From Candidatus Poribacteria bacterium (lineage in GTDB: Bacteria; Poribacteria; WGA-4E; WGA-3G): a stretch of DNA of 64,000 nucleotides. Under the pieces are notes generated by a model. The model searched no databases. It saw only the letters and a list, made by a program, of their open reading frames with translations, and was not told the DNA's origin. The stretch covers positions 1 through 64,000 of the forward strand of contig JAAXHL010000037.1 in assembly GCA_012270865.1 (NCBI GenBank), in the 5' to 3' direction. This document shows, in pieces, positions 16,474 through 23,354 of the stretch (its first letter is position 1; each line of letters begins with the position of its first letter). The translations under genes were made by a program, and so were the position numbers.

Positions 16474-17331
16474 ATGGCAATTAATTACAACTTCATCGCA
16501 TACTGTAGTAAAACATCACTGACGGATTGGATTATCGGAATGCGGTCTGTTTATGGTGAGGTGCCGTTGGACATTGTGATACCTGACAGTAATGTTCCAG
16601 CGGACCCGGATAACCCGGAATTGGTCGGGGTGTTGACAACTGAAGGTTTAGAACGTGAGAGTAAAGACGGGTTGGAACTCTATCGTTATCTCCGACAGTT
16701 GAATCCAAGAAAAAATGAGTCGTTCAGTTACAACGAAATCGTTATCCGAAATATACACGGTCGTATAACTGCCCTGAAAGCTGGCGAGGAGCTTCGGGTG
16801 CAAGTTACGTACACGCAGCGGAAGGAATCGTATAAACTGTTTTCTTACCAAATTAAGTTGCTCGGTATTTTTCCGAGTTCGGATACCGATACGCCGGATG
16901 ACGAGGCACCTGAAGTCGATACGTCGCAGCCTGCTCCAAAGAACACACTGCCTGGGATAGCGAGCAATACCGATGACGGTTTAAGACAAGAGGGGTACAG
17001 AACAACAAACACGCTTGAGAAATTAATCGCTTTTACGCAAAATCTGCAACAGGAGTTGAAAGAGACAAAGAGAGAACTCGCGTCAACGACGGATAGAATT
17101 GAACGCCTTGAGCATGATTGGCAAAACTTTAGCGCGATGCGAGACCTCGTCCAAGAGATTCTTGAACGTCTCACGCGATTAGAAAGGCTCGATTCGCGGA
17201 TTCAGAACCTTGAAACGGACCAGCATCAACTCCACAATCTTCAACAACTCTTTCAAAAATTCCTGATAGCATTGAATCAACAGATACGCGCAACGCTTGA
17301 AGAGCAAGACGATCAATCCTCCGTTGATTAG
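16474..17331 (+). CDS. Hypothetical protein with C-terminal coiled coil
   Basis: I do not recognise the family. The 285-residue product has an N-terminal beta-rich domain of about 130 residues, a proline/threonine-rich acidic linker (about 133-175), and a coiled coil from about 185 to the end rich in L, E, Q and R heptads. No signal peptide or membrane segment is visible, so it is probably cytoplasmic and oligomeric. I chose the ATG at 16474; an open frame reaches back to 16303 but overlaps the mutarotase gene in another frame. No strong ribosome site is present, only GAGAAGAAAC upstream. Confidence 0.6.
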   Translation: MAINYNFIAYCSKTSLTDWIIGMRSVYGEVPLDIVIPDSNVPADPDNPELVGVLTTEGLERESKDGLELYRYLRQLNPRKNESFSYNEIVIRNIHGRITALKAGEELRVQVTYTQRKESYKLFSYQIKLLGIFPSSDTDTPDDEAPEVDTSQPAPKNTLPGIASNTDDGLRQEGYRTTNTLEKLIAFTQNLQQELKETKRELASTTDRIERLEHDWQNFSAMRDLVQEILERLTRLERLDSRIQNLETDQHQLHNLQQLFQKFLIALNQQIRATLEEQDDQSSVD

Positions 17332-17566
17332 GGTAGGATGGATGTGTTTTTTCTGTGACGCTATGTAATAGGCGCGGTTGCCAACCCTGTCTACAAAGTG
17401 TTCGTGTAAGTCGTAATTCAGCAGGACTGATGCCTGCTGCTCTTTTGTAGCATAAACTGTTAGTTTGTGATACAAAAACGCTGTGTTTTCCAAAAAAATT
17501 CATCGTAACAGAACGGGCTGCAGTCAAAATTGCGTAAGTCTTGTTCAGGAAAAAAGGAGTGCTGCT

Positions 17567-18367
17567 ATGATAAAATTAGGGACGATGTCTCTAAATGTGA
17601 GAGGTACAACGGCTACCGCATTTGCGCAAATCGTCTACGACCTCGGTTTTGACGTTATTGAGTTACATTCGAGTGCGTTTGAGTCCACCGATGCGGATTA
17701 CTTACGCGATTTGAAAATGGATCTCATGCGGAAAGGGTTGCCTTTGGGTTACATCGGTGTTAGCAATAACTTCGGTAAACCGGTTGCTGAACACCCCGAA
17801 CAAATCGCGCTCATCAAGCAGTGGATCGATGTTGCGGCGTTTATGAGCTGCCCGATTGTCCGCGTGTTTGCGGCTTATGTCCCTGATGACTGTGAGGACG
17901 AGGAAACTTTGTGGCCCCCAATGATTGAAGCCTTCAAGGAGGTCGCTGAGTACGGCTATGAATCCGGTATCCTCGTTGGACTTCAGAACCATAACCACAA
18001 CAACGTTACACGGGACGGGGATGCGGTGCTACGTGCTTTGAATGGCACGGATCATCCGTATTTCACACACATTTTGGATACCGGACAGTACGCTGGGTCT
18101 CCCGGTGCGAGTGGACATCGCGGGTCTTCACACCCAGATTACGACTGTTATGCGAGCATTGAGCAGACTGCGCCGTATGCTGTCTACGTCCGTACGAAGT
18201 TTTATGAAATAGATAGCGGCGTTGAGGAGTGGCTGGATTATCCGCGCGTTTTAGACATCCTGCGCGGTGTCGGCTATAACGGCTGCCTCTCAGTTGTCTA
18301 CGAGGGGAAGTCTGATCCGATCGAATCGATGCGTAAAGCGAGAAATTATCTGGAATCGTTACTGTAG
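17567..18367 (+). CDS. Sugar phosphate isomerase/epimerase-type TIM barrel (AP-endonuclease 2 fold)
   Basis: The 266-residue protein resembles the xylose-isomerase-like TIM barrel family. Metal-ligand motifs are seen as G-L-Q-N-H-N-H-N near 142-149 and H-I-L-D-T-G-Q near 170-176, followed by a C-terminal V-V-Y-E-G-K-S (the last acidic ligand). Such enzymes isomerise or epimerise ketoses or inositol derivatives with a divalent metal. The ATG at 17567 follows AAAGGAG by seven bases. An open frame back to 17483 has no ribosome site. The neighbours (mutarotase-like protein, alcohol dehydrogenase, several Gfo/Idh/MocA enzymes) fit carbohydrate catabolism. Confidence 0.8.
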   Translation: MIKLGTMSLNVRGTTATAFAQIVYDLGFDVIELHSSAFESTDADYLRDLKMDLMRKGLPLGYIGVSNNFGKPVAEHPEQIALIKQWIDVAAFMSCPIVRVFAAYVPDDCEDEETLWPPMIEAFKEVAEYGYESGILVGLQNHNHNNVTRDGDAVLRALNGTDHPYFTHILDTGQYAGSPGASGHRGSSHPDYDCYASIEQTAPYAVYVRTKFYEIDSGVEEWLDYPRVLDILRGVGYNGCLSVVYEGKSDPIESMRKARNYLESLL

Positions 18368-18405
18368 GCGACACCGGACCTATGCTGCTCATTTGGAGAA
18401 TACTT

Positions 18406-18612
18406 ATGCTCAACATTAAACCCAAATATCTTGTCAATAACAATGGGCGGAAAACGGCAGTAGTTTTATCAATGAAGGAGTATCGCCTTCTCATAGAACA
18501 CCTGGAGGATTTAGAGGATATTTTAGAGATGGATGCCGCAGTTAAAACCGAAACTGAGTCTCGACCGTATCAGGAGATCCGAGCCGAGTTAAAAAAAGAA
18601 GGGAAGCTTTGA
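18406..18612 (+). CDS. Phd/YefM-type antitoxin-like protein
   Basis: This 68-residue protein has the short N-terminal fold of type II antitoxins of the Phd/YefM kind: K-P-K-Y-L-V-N-N-N-G-R-K-T-A-V-V-L-S, then an M-K-E-Y-R-L-L-I-E-H-L helix and an acidic C-terminal tail. Such proteins bind DNA as dimers and neutralise a RelE/ParE-type toxin through the tail. GGAGA stands six bases before the ATG at 18406. No complete toxin gene follows; only a 19-codon frame that overlaps the stop is found (18609-18668). It therefore looks like an orphan antitoxin. Confidence 0.75.
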   Translation: MLNIKPKYLVNNNGRKTAVVLSMKEYRLLIEHLEDLEDILEMDAAVKTETESRPYQEIRAELKKEGKL

Positions 18613-18668
18613 ACACTCCGGCAACTTATGCTGTTTATCTAAAACGTCGTCGCCACGCTTATCGTTGA
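18609..18668 (+). pseudogene. Possible remnant of a RelE/ParE-type toxin start
   Basis: A TTG-initiated frame of 19 codons overlaps the antitoxin stop by two bases (TTGA) and reads N-T-P-A-T-Y-A-V-Y-L-K-R-R-R-H-A-Y-R before a stop. RelE-type toxins often begin with a similar Y-x-V-x-L strand and are translated from a start overlapping the antitoxin stop. The frame ends too early to encode a toxin. Similarity over so few residues is weak evidence. Confidence 0.25.
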
Positions 18669-18693
18669 GGAAAGGCTCTGGAGGAAAAAACGC

Positions 18694-19797
18694 ATGAAAA
18701 CGCGTGCTGCTGTTATGTATGAACACAATCAACCGGTTGTCGTTGAGGAACTGGAGTTAGATGAACCGAAGGCAAACGAAGTCCTCGTACGGACGGCTGC
18801 AAGTGGGGTTTGCCACTCCGATCTGTCGGTCGTCACGGGTGCTATCTATTATGATGCCGCTGTTGCACTCGGACACGAAGGTGCAGGGGTCATAGAACGC
18901 GTCGGCGCAGATGTAACTGATTTTCAGCCGGGGGATCACGTGATCCTGTCTTTCGTCAGTTATTGCGGTGGGTGTCGTATGTGTCGGATGGGGAGAGTCT
19001 GTCTCTGCGAAAGTTACGACGTACCGCGCGGGTTTCAATTGGACGGTACCTATCGTTTGCATAACAGTTCGGGGGACGGTATCCTTCAGATGGCACGGAT
19101 TGCGACGATGTCGGAATATATGGTGGTTCCCCAACAGAACCTCGTAAAGATTGATAAGGATTACGCCTTGGAGAAGGCGGCACTCGTCGGATGCGGTGTA
19201 ACGACCGGTGTCGGTGCGGTACTGAATACAGCGAAAGTGGAACCCGGTAGTACCGTAGCGGTTATCGGGACAGGCGGTGTCGGTCTGAACGCTATTCAAG
19301 GTGCGGTGCTTGCAGAAGCGGAGCAGATTATCGCTGTTGATATTGCTGAGAAGAAACTCGATTTTGCGAAAAGTTTTGGCGCGACGGATGTCGTCAACGC
19401 TACAACGTGTGACCCGGTCGAAGCGGTTCGTGAATTGACTGACGGTCTTGGTGTAGACTATGCCTTTGAGGTGATCGGGAATCCGAAGACTATTGTGCAG
19501 GCGTATCGTATGGTGCGGGCTGCTGGCACGGCTGTTATTGTCGGTATGGCGCATCACGAGACCGACGTAAGTATCCCGGCGCAACATTTTGTCTCAACGG
19601 AGCGGCGGCTGATCGGTTCGTTCTACGGTTCGTGCCATCCACGCGTGGATATGCCGAAATTGCTGCGTCTAAATGCAGAGGGTAAGTTGAAATTGGACGA
19701 ATTGATTACACGGCACTATCGACTGGAGCAGATTAACGAGGCGTTCGCCGATATGGAAGCGGGTGAGAACGCGCGTGGGGTCATTGTTTTCAATTAG
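18694..19797 (+). CDS. Zinc-dependent alcohol dehydrogenase (MDR superfamily)
   Basis: The 367-residue protein is a medium-chain dehydrogenase. Catalytic zinc ligands are visible in G-V-C-H-S-D (about 36-41), G-H-E-G-A-G (about 60-65) and the later G-C-G-V-T-T-G (about 168-174). The structural zinc lobe is C-G-G-C-R-M-C-R-M-G-R-V-C. The Rossmann motif is V-I-G-T-G-G-V-G-L near 190-198. The layout is closest to class III-like or mycothiol/NDMA-dependent alcohol dehydrogenases. It oxidises an alcohol to an aldehyde with NAD(P). A GGAGG site precedes the ATG. It may act with the sugar genes upstream, but no operon is certain. Confidence 0.88.
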   Translation: MKTRAAVMYEHNQPVVVEELELDEPKANEVLVRTAASGVCHSDLSVVTGAIYYDAAVALGHEGAGVIERVGADVTDFQPGDHVILSFVSYCGGCRMCRMGRVCLCESYDVPRGFQLDGTYRLHNSSGDGILQMARIATMSEYMVVPQQNLVKIDKDYALEKAALVGCGVTTGVGAVLNTAKVEPGSTVAVIGTGGVGLNAIQGAVLAEAEQIIAVDIAEKKLDFAKSFGATDVVNATTCDPVEAVRELTDGLGVDYAFEVIGNPKTIVQAYRMVRAAGTAVIVGMAHHETDVSIPAQHFVSTERRLIGSFYGSCHPRVDMPKLLRLNAEGKLKLDELITRHYRLEQINEAFADMEAGENARGVIVFN

Positions 19798-19916
19798 TCA
19801 TCAGTTGTCAGGGGAATAGTTATCAGTTTTCAGTATGGACTTTGGGATTATCAGATACCTCTTTTAACTGACAACTATAAAGACTAAAAACGACGCACCT
19901 AAAATTGAGTACTAAT
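19798..19916. repeat. Heptamer repeat array before the methyltransferase gene
   Basis: At about 19815-19838 AGTTATC, AGTTTTC and AGTATGG follow one another at a 7-base period, and an oppositely oriented TAACTGACAAC piece occurs at 19865-19875. The two pieces could pair. No promoter was identified with confidence. Confidence 0.65.
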
Positions 19917-20693
19917 ATGAAATCCGTACACAGCGCAGTCCGGGAACAATTTAGCCAACACGCAGACTATTACGCACAGAGCAGCGCGCACGCGAAAGGG
20001 GATACCTTAGATGTGATCCTCGACTTTGCGGAACCGAAAGGGGTAGAGCAGACGTTGGACATTGCGACAGGCACAGGCTTCACAGCGTTCGCGCTTGCGC
20101 CGAAGGTCGGTTATGTGGTCGCTACGGATCTGACCGCTGCGATGGTCGCGAAGGCAGCGGAGTTGGCAGCGGAGCAGTCGATAGATAATATCACGTTTTC
20201 TGTTGCCGCTGCTGAATCGCTTCCGTTTGCAGATGCATCTTTAGATTTGGTGACGTGTCGGCTTGCCCCGCATCATTTTCAAGATGTCCCAAAATTTCTG
20301 AGTGAGGTCCATCGGGTTCTACGAACAGATGGACTTTTTTGCCTCGCGGACTCTGTTTCCCCTGAATCAGAGAAATTGATAGCGTGGCAGAACCGTGTTG
20401 AGAAGCTCCGTGACAATTCGCATGTGTATGGATACCCGCCCTCCGAATGGGATGCGATGATTACGGATGCCGGATTTTCGGTTGAAAGGACATCGCACGT
20501 CCGAAATGCGCAGATGTCGTTTTTGTGGTGGGTCCGACCGGAGCAGAACCCGCCAGAGGTCGTGCAAGAAATCCGTGATGCGTTTGCGCAGCTCTCACCT
20601 GAAGAAGCGGAACAGCACTACACAGTCCATCCGTCAGGTGATGACTTCTATTTCTCCTGGCCCATGTACGCCGTTAAAGCGCGGCGTGTCTGA
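19917..20693 (+). CDS. Class I SAM-dependent methyltransferase (UbiE-like)
   Basis: The 258-residue protein has the glycine-rich motif I, L-D-I-A-T-G-T-G-F-T-A-F, near residues 48-59. An acidic V-A-T-D at the end of strand 2 (about 73-76) and D-A-S-L-D-L-V-T-C-R (about 107-116) follow. The pattern is that of the methyltransferase 11 group, with UbiE-like and small-molecule members. The substrate cannot be inferred. I use the ATG at 19917; the frame also allows a TTG at 19905. No good ribosome site is visible. The last 20 bases overlap the tail of a convergent truncated hsdR gene. Confidence 0.8.
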   Translation: MKSVHSAVREQFSQHADYYAQSSAHAKGDTLDVILDFAEPKGVEQTLDIATGTGFTAFALAPKVGYVVATDLTAAMVAKAAELAAEQSIDNITFSVAAAESLPFADASLDLVTCRLAPHHFQDVPKFLSEVHRVLRTDGLFCLADSVSPESEKLIAWQNRVEKLRDNSHVYGYPPSEWDAMITDAGFSVERTSHVRNAQMSFLWWVRPEQNPPEVVQEIRDAFAQLSPEEAEQHYTVHPSGDDFYFSWPMYAVKARRV

Positions 20694-20979
20694 TAAAAAC
20701 CTCGTTTTCAATATCCCCAATCTTCGTATTGGAGATGTTGGCGATACCAGTGCTGTATCTGAGTGCGGAGACTTTGTCGAGTTCATACAGCACTTTGGTG
20801 ATAATCTCGTCGTCGTGCTGTCTGCTCTTGAGCCAATCGGTCAGCAGGTCTTTCTCGACGTTGCTATTGTCTTGACGCGCGTGATAGTTGCCGAGGTAGG
20901 TATACCCCAAGGTTTTTTGGAAGAATGTGACGACGCGTTCTTGTGTGCCTCTTTCTCTGTCACCAACAGTTCTCATCAT
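20674..20979 (-). pseudogene. hsdR: Truncated type I restriction enzyme R subunit (hsdR head)
   Basis: The first 75 or so residues match the N terminus of HsdR, the DNA-cleaving and translocating subunit of type I restriction enzymes: T-Q-E-R-V-V-T-F-F-Q-K-T-L-G-Y, Y-L-G-N-Y, N-S-N-V-E-K-D-L-L and W-L-K-S-R. HsdR is normally about 1000 residues, but this frame stops after 101. The last 20 or so residues do not fit the family, and the 3' end runs antisense into the methyltransferase gene. The nuclease and helicase domains are absent, so it cannot restrict DNA. Confidence 0.8.
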
Positions 20980-21099
20980 AATAGTTTGCTTCGCAGTGAG
21001 AATACGGGGCTGTGCCCCTTCAAGTTATCGGTTTTCAGTTACACGATTATAAAATGTAATAGCTTGTGCTGCAGCACAAGCTGCAGCACAAGCTGCAGT
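20980..21099. repeat. Repeat-rich gap with a 22-base perfect palindrome
   Basis: A heptamer-type piece (TTATCGGTTTTCAGTT, about 21025-21040) is followed by a 22-base perfect palindrome at 21061-21082 (AGCTTGTGCTG and its complement). Part of the palindrome is repeated up to 21098. It lies just downstream of the DUF4062 gene on the minus strand. No T tract follows, so it is not a classic terminator. Confidence 0.75.
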
Positions 21100-22593
21100 T
21101 TAATCTGATTTTTCTGACTTCAGACTCGCCACAGCAATCTCTCCTTTTTCTGTCAACCGGTACTGCTGCTGCGGACTCCTTGGTTTCTCTGGTAGCGTAT
21201 ATTGGATCATCTCATCAGTTAGGAGTTCTCGAAAAACCTTTCTAAGTTGACCGGAGACTTCCTTCTGTCCTAATTGCTGGGACAATTCGGATCTTGACAT
21301 TGGGCCATCAGCAAGCAAGTTCAGTACTCTTGATTTAAGTTCTCCGCGGAGTGCCACCGGCTGCCTCTTAATCTGCCCTGTAGGTTTGGCGCGCCAAATT
21401 GTTATCTTGAATCCGCCGCTGTCGGTGAATTCGGGTTCGGGTAAACCAGCACCCTTGCATCGTCGGATGATGTCTAACGTCCCTGTTCCCATTTCTTCAA
21501 TGTATTGAGCGAGGTATAAAGACCGAGCAAGCAACCGGTTGTTGGGCACCGATGGGTGTGTATCTCGGAGTTGCTCCAGCGTCAACGGGGGTGGTAATCT
21601 GCCGGGATTCAAGACTTCAAGCCGGTCCGAAAAGAGCATCACCTGGACGCTGGCATTGCTGGTATAGTCCCGATGTGCTACGGCGTTGACGATTGCCTCC
21701 CTCACGACTTCTTTTGGGATCTCATAACTAACAGGTGCTTGCATACTCTCCGCCCGTGTTCCTACCGACAGGGCAATCTTGCTAAGCACAAAATCGACTG
21801 CCTGATCTACGAGTTGAAACGCTGTGCCTTTGTAGATCTGATAGGACGGGATCGGTTTCGCCACCTCTGTTCCGTGGAAATGGGCACACTTAACATCCGA
21901 GGAAATTAGAAACTGCTGTGGTGCCTTCCCAAATGCTAACACAGCCGCGTTCGTTGGTCGTCCACTGTTTAAGAGATTCAGGTGTCCCAGCAATTCTTTG
22001 GTTGCGGTGCCTTCAGTCAATGGAAATTCTCTTGCACTGCGTGCTATTCGGATAAACCGACGCATCTGCTCGGTGTCGAGATCGTCCAGTGATGCCTTTG
22101 AACAGGGTGCCGCGTCAAAAGGTTCAGAACGGATGAGGTCTTCGCCATCAAGATATTCAACTAACGCTGCGTAGAGTGCTGTAACTAATTCTTCTGGCGT
22201 GTTGAATCGTTTTCGGATGAGTCCGGCTTGTGCTTTACGGATGAGTGCCTGCATCTTCGGGTGCCGATTGTCGTCGTTTGTACCTTTCACGAAAATTAGA
22301 CGATGGACACCGGAAGCGGTTGCCTGATCAAACTCCGGCTCTGTCGGTGATATGCTGTCTGTATCCTCCGAGCCGTAGTCGTTGCCGAATAGTCCTACGT
22401 ATATATCGGACTGTTCGACTTCGTCCAGATACAGCGAATCGGGACGACGATCTGATGCTGGTACATCCTCGAACAGGAATACATCAAAGAACCGCCGCAT
22501 CAACGGATCGCCGCGCAAATAGTCGCGTAGTGCTGCGCGTTCTTGTGCGAATTCGGTTTGTACACTGCTGATGAAAATACGGATAGGGTTCAT
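21100..22593 (-). CDS. DUF4062 and RecG-like ATP-binding domain regulator of a restriction locus
   Basis: The 497-residue protein starts with a DUF4062 domain (residues 1-100, I-F-I-S-S-V-Q-T-E-F with a Y-V-G-L-F-G-N-D-Y-G motif). A Schlafen/AlbA-like region follows, then an ATP-binding module (about 280-400) with E-A-I-V-N-A-V-A-H-R-D-Y and E-E-M-G-T-G motifs, as in HATPase_c_4 proteins. The C-terminal 80 residues look like a winged helix. Proteins of this layout sit between hsdS and hsdR in many type I restriction loci and in defence islands; their task there is not settled. The frame is intact although its neighbours are broken. Confidence 0.8.
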   Translation of the reverse strand: MNPIRIFISSVQTEFAQERAALRDYLRGDPLMRRFFDVFLFEDVPASDRRPDSLYLDEVEQSDIYVGLFGNDYGSEDTDSISPTEPEFDQATASGVHRLIFVKGTNDDNRHPKMQALIRKAQAGLIRKRFNTPEELVTALYAALVEYLDGEDLIRSEPFDAAPCSKASLDDLDTEQMRRFIRIARSAREFPLTEGTATKELLGHLNLLNSGRPTNAAVLAFGKAPQQFLISSDVKCAHFHGTEVAKPIPSYQIYKGTAFQLVDQAVDFVLSKIALSVGTRAESMQAPVSYEIPKEVVREAIVNAVAHRDYTSNASVQVMLFSDRLEVLNPGRLPPPLTLEQLRDTHPSVPNNRLLARSLYLAQYIEEMGTGTLDIIRRCKGAGLPEPEFTDSGGFKITIWRAKPTGQIKRQPVALRGELKSRVLNLLADGPMSRSELSQQLGQKEVSGQLRKVFRELLTDEMIQYTLPEKPRSPQQQYRLTEKGEIAVASLKSEKSD

Positions 22594-22621
22594 AATTATT
22601 GAGTATTGATCCGGTCCTGTG

Positions 22622-22759
22622 TTATTTGTCTGTGAGGAGTTGCTGCATCATACCTTGTTTGATGGCGCGGGTTTTGTCCCGACGCTGCTCCAACGCGGCA
22701 ATTTCAGAGTCCATATCGGAAAGAATAGAGGCGATGGCAGTTTGTCCTTCTATCTCTGT
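22622..22759 (-). pseudogene. hsdS: hsdS tail (type I specificity subunit), fused out of frame to hsdM
   Basis: Read on the minus strand, 45 codons before a TAA at 22624-22622 give E-G-Q-T-A-I-A-S-I-L-S-D-M-D-S-E-I and then E-Q-R-R-D-K-T-R-A-I-K-Q-G-M-M-Q-Q-L-L-T. That is the conserved C-terminal end of HsdS. No start codon or recognition domain is present. It joins the hsdM fragment at about 22750-22760 in a different reading frame, which marks an internal deletion. Confidence 0.85.
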
Positions 22760-22967
22760 TCCCGATCAGTGCCACCATATCCGAGAAGGCTCCGCCTTCT
22801 GGGACAGTGATGAGTGCGTAGGGGTCGTTTTCGGCTTTGTCGGAGACGTATTTCATAAACAGCAGCGTCAGGATATAGTCTTTGTATTGTGATGCGTCCA
22901 TTCCGCCGCGGAGTTCGTCGCAGCTTTGCCAGAGCGAAGCGTAGAGTTGTGATTTCTTTATTGCCAT
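22704..22967 (-). pseudogene. hsdM: Truncated type I modification methyltransferase (hsdM head)
   Basis: The first 65-70 residues match the N terminus of HsdM: K-S-Q-L-Y-A-S-L-W, A-S-Q-Y-K-D-Y-I-L-T-L-L-F-M-K-Y-V-S-D-K, and an E-G-G-A-F-S-D-M-V-A-L motif. After V-A-L-I-G-N the frame leaves the family and ends in a stop after 18 foreign residues. The DNA there encodes hsdS in another frame. The SAM-binding and N-P-P-F motifs are missing, so there is no methylation activity. A good AAAGGA site precedes the ATG, so a short peptide could still be made. Confidence 0.85.
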
Positions 22968-23354
22968 CTGTGAATCCTTTCTCGTGATATGGGTGAAAGT
23001 ATACCATAGATTGGGCTGCGCGTCAACGTATTATAACGTGATACCATTTCTGTTAATAGAACTCTCTTTACGTAGAACAAACTGTTAGTTTGTTTCGCAT
23101 CACCGCACATACCTCGAAAACCGGTAATGCAATAGCATCATTTAGAAAGGGTGTGAGTTTGAAAATAGATGTTGAAAGCGAGGCGTGTGTGCGTGATGGT
23201 TGCTTGAGATGCTGCCCCTACGGGGTTAAAGAGGGTTCATCGCGTAGGCGTTGGCGGGGTTTCAAACCCCGCCTGCAATGGATAGTGTGGTTTATGTGGT
23301 AGTCGGGGTTTCAAACCCCGACTACAATGGAGAGATTTACAATCAGGATTGGTA
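22968..23354. repeat. Gene-free stretch with palindromic repeats
   Basis: These 387 bases hold no credible gene. Two strong palindromes are present. One is GGCGGGGTT-TCA-AACCCCGCC at 23253-23273. The other has 12-base arms at 23299-23325 and contains the same GGGGTT-TCA-AACCCC core. A degenerate relative of the 27-base block at 1268-1294 appears at about 23331-23353, next to the TonB receptor stop. They look like REP elements rather than terminators, since no T tract follows the main stems. Confidence 0.7.

Noticed and set aside
22599..22892. Plus-strand frame near 22.6-22.9 kb
   Set aside because: It is antisense to the hsdM and hsdS remnants, which explain the conserved residues.
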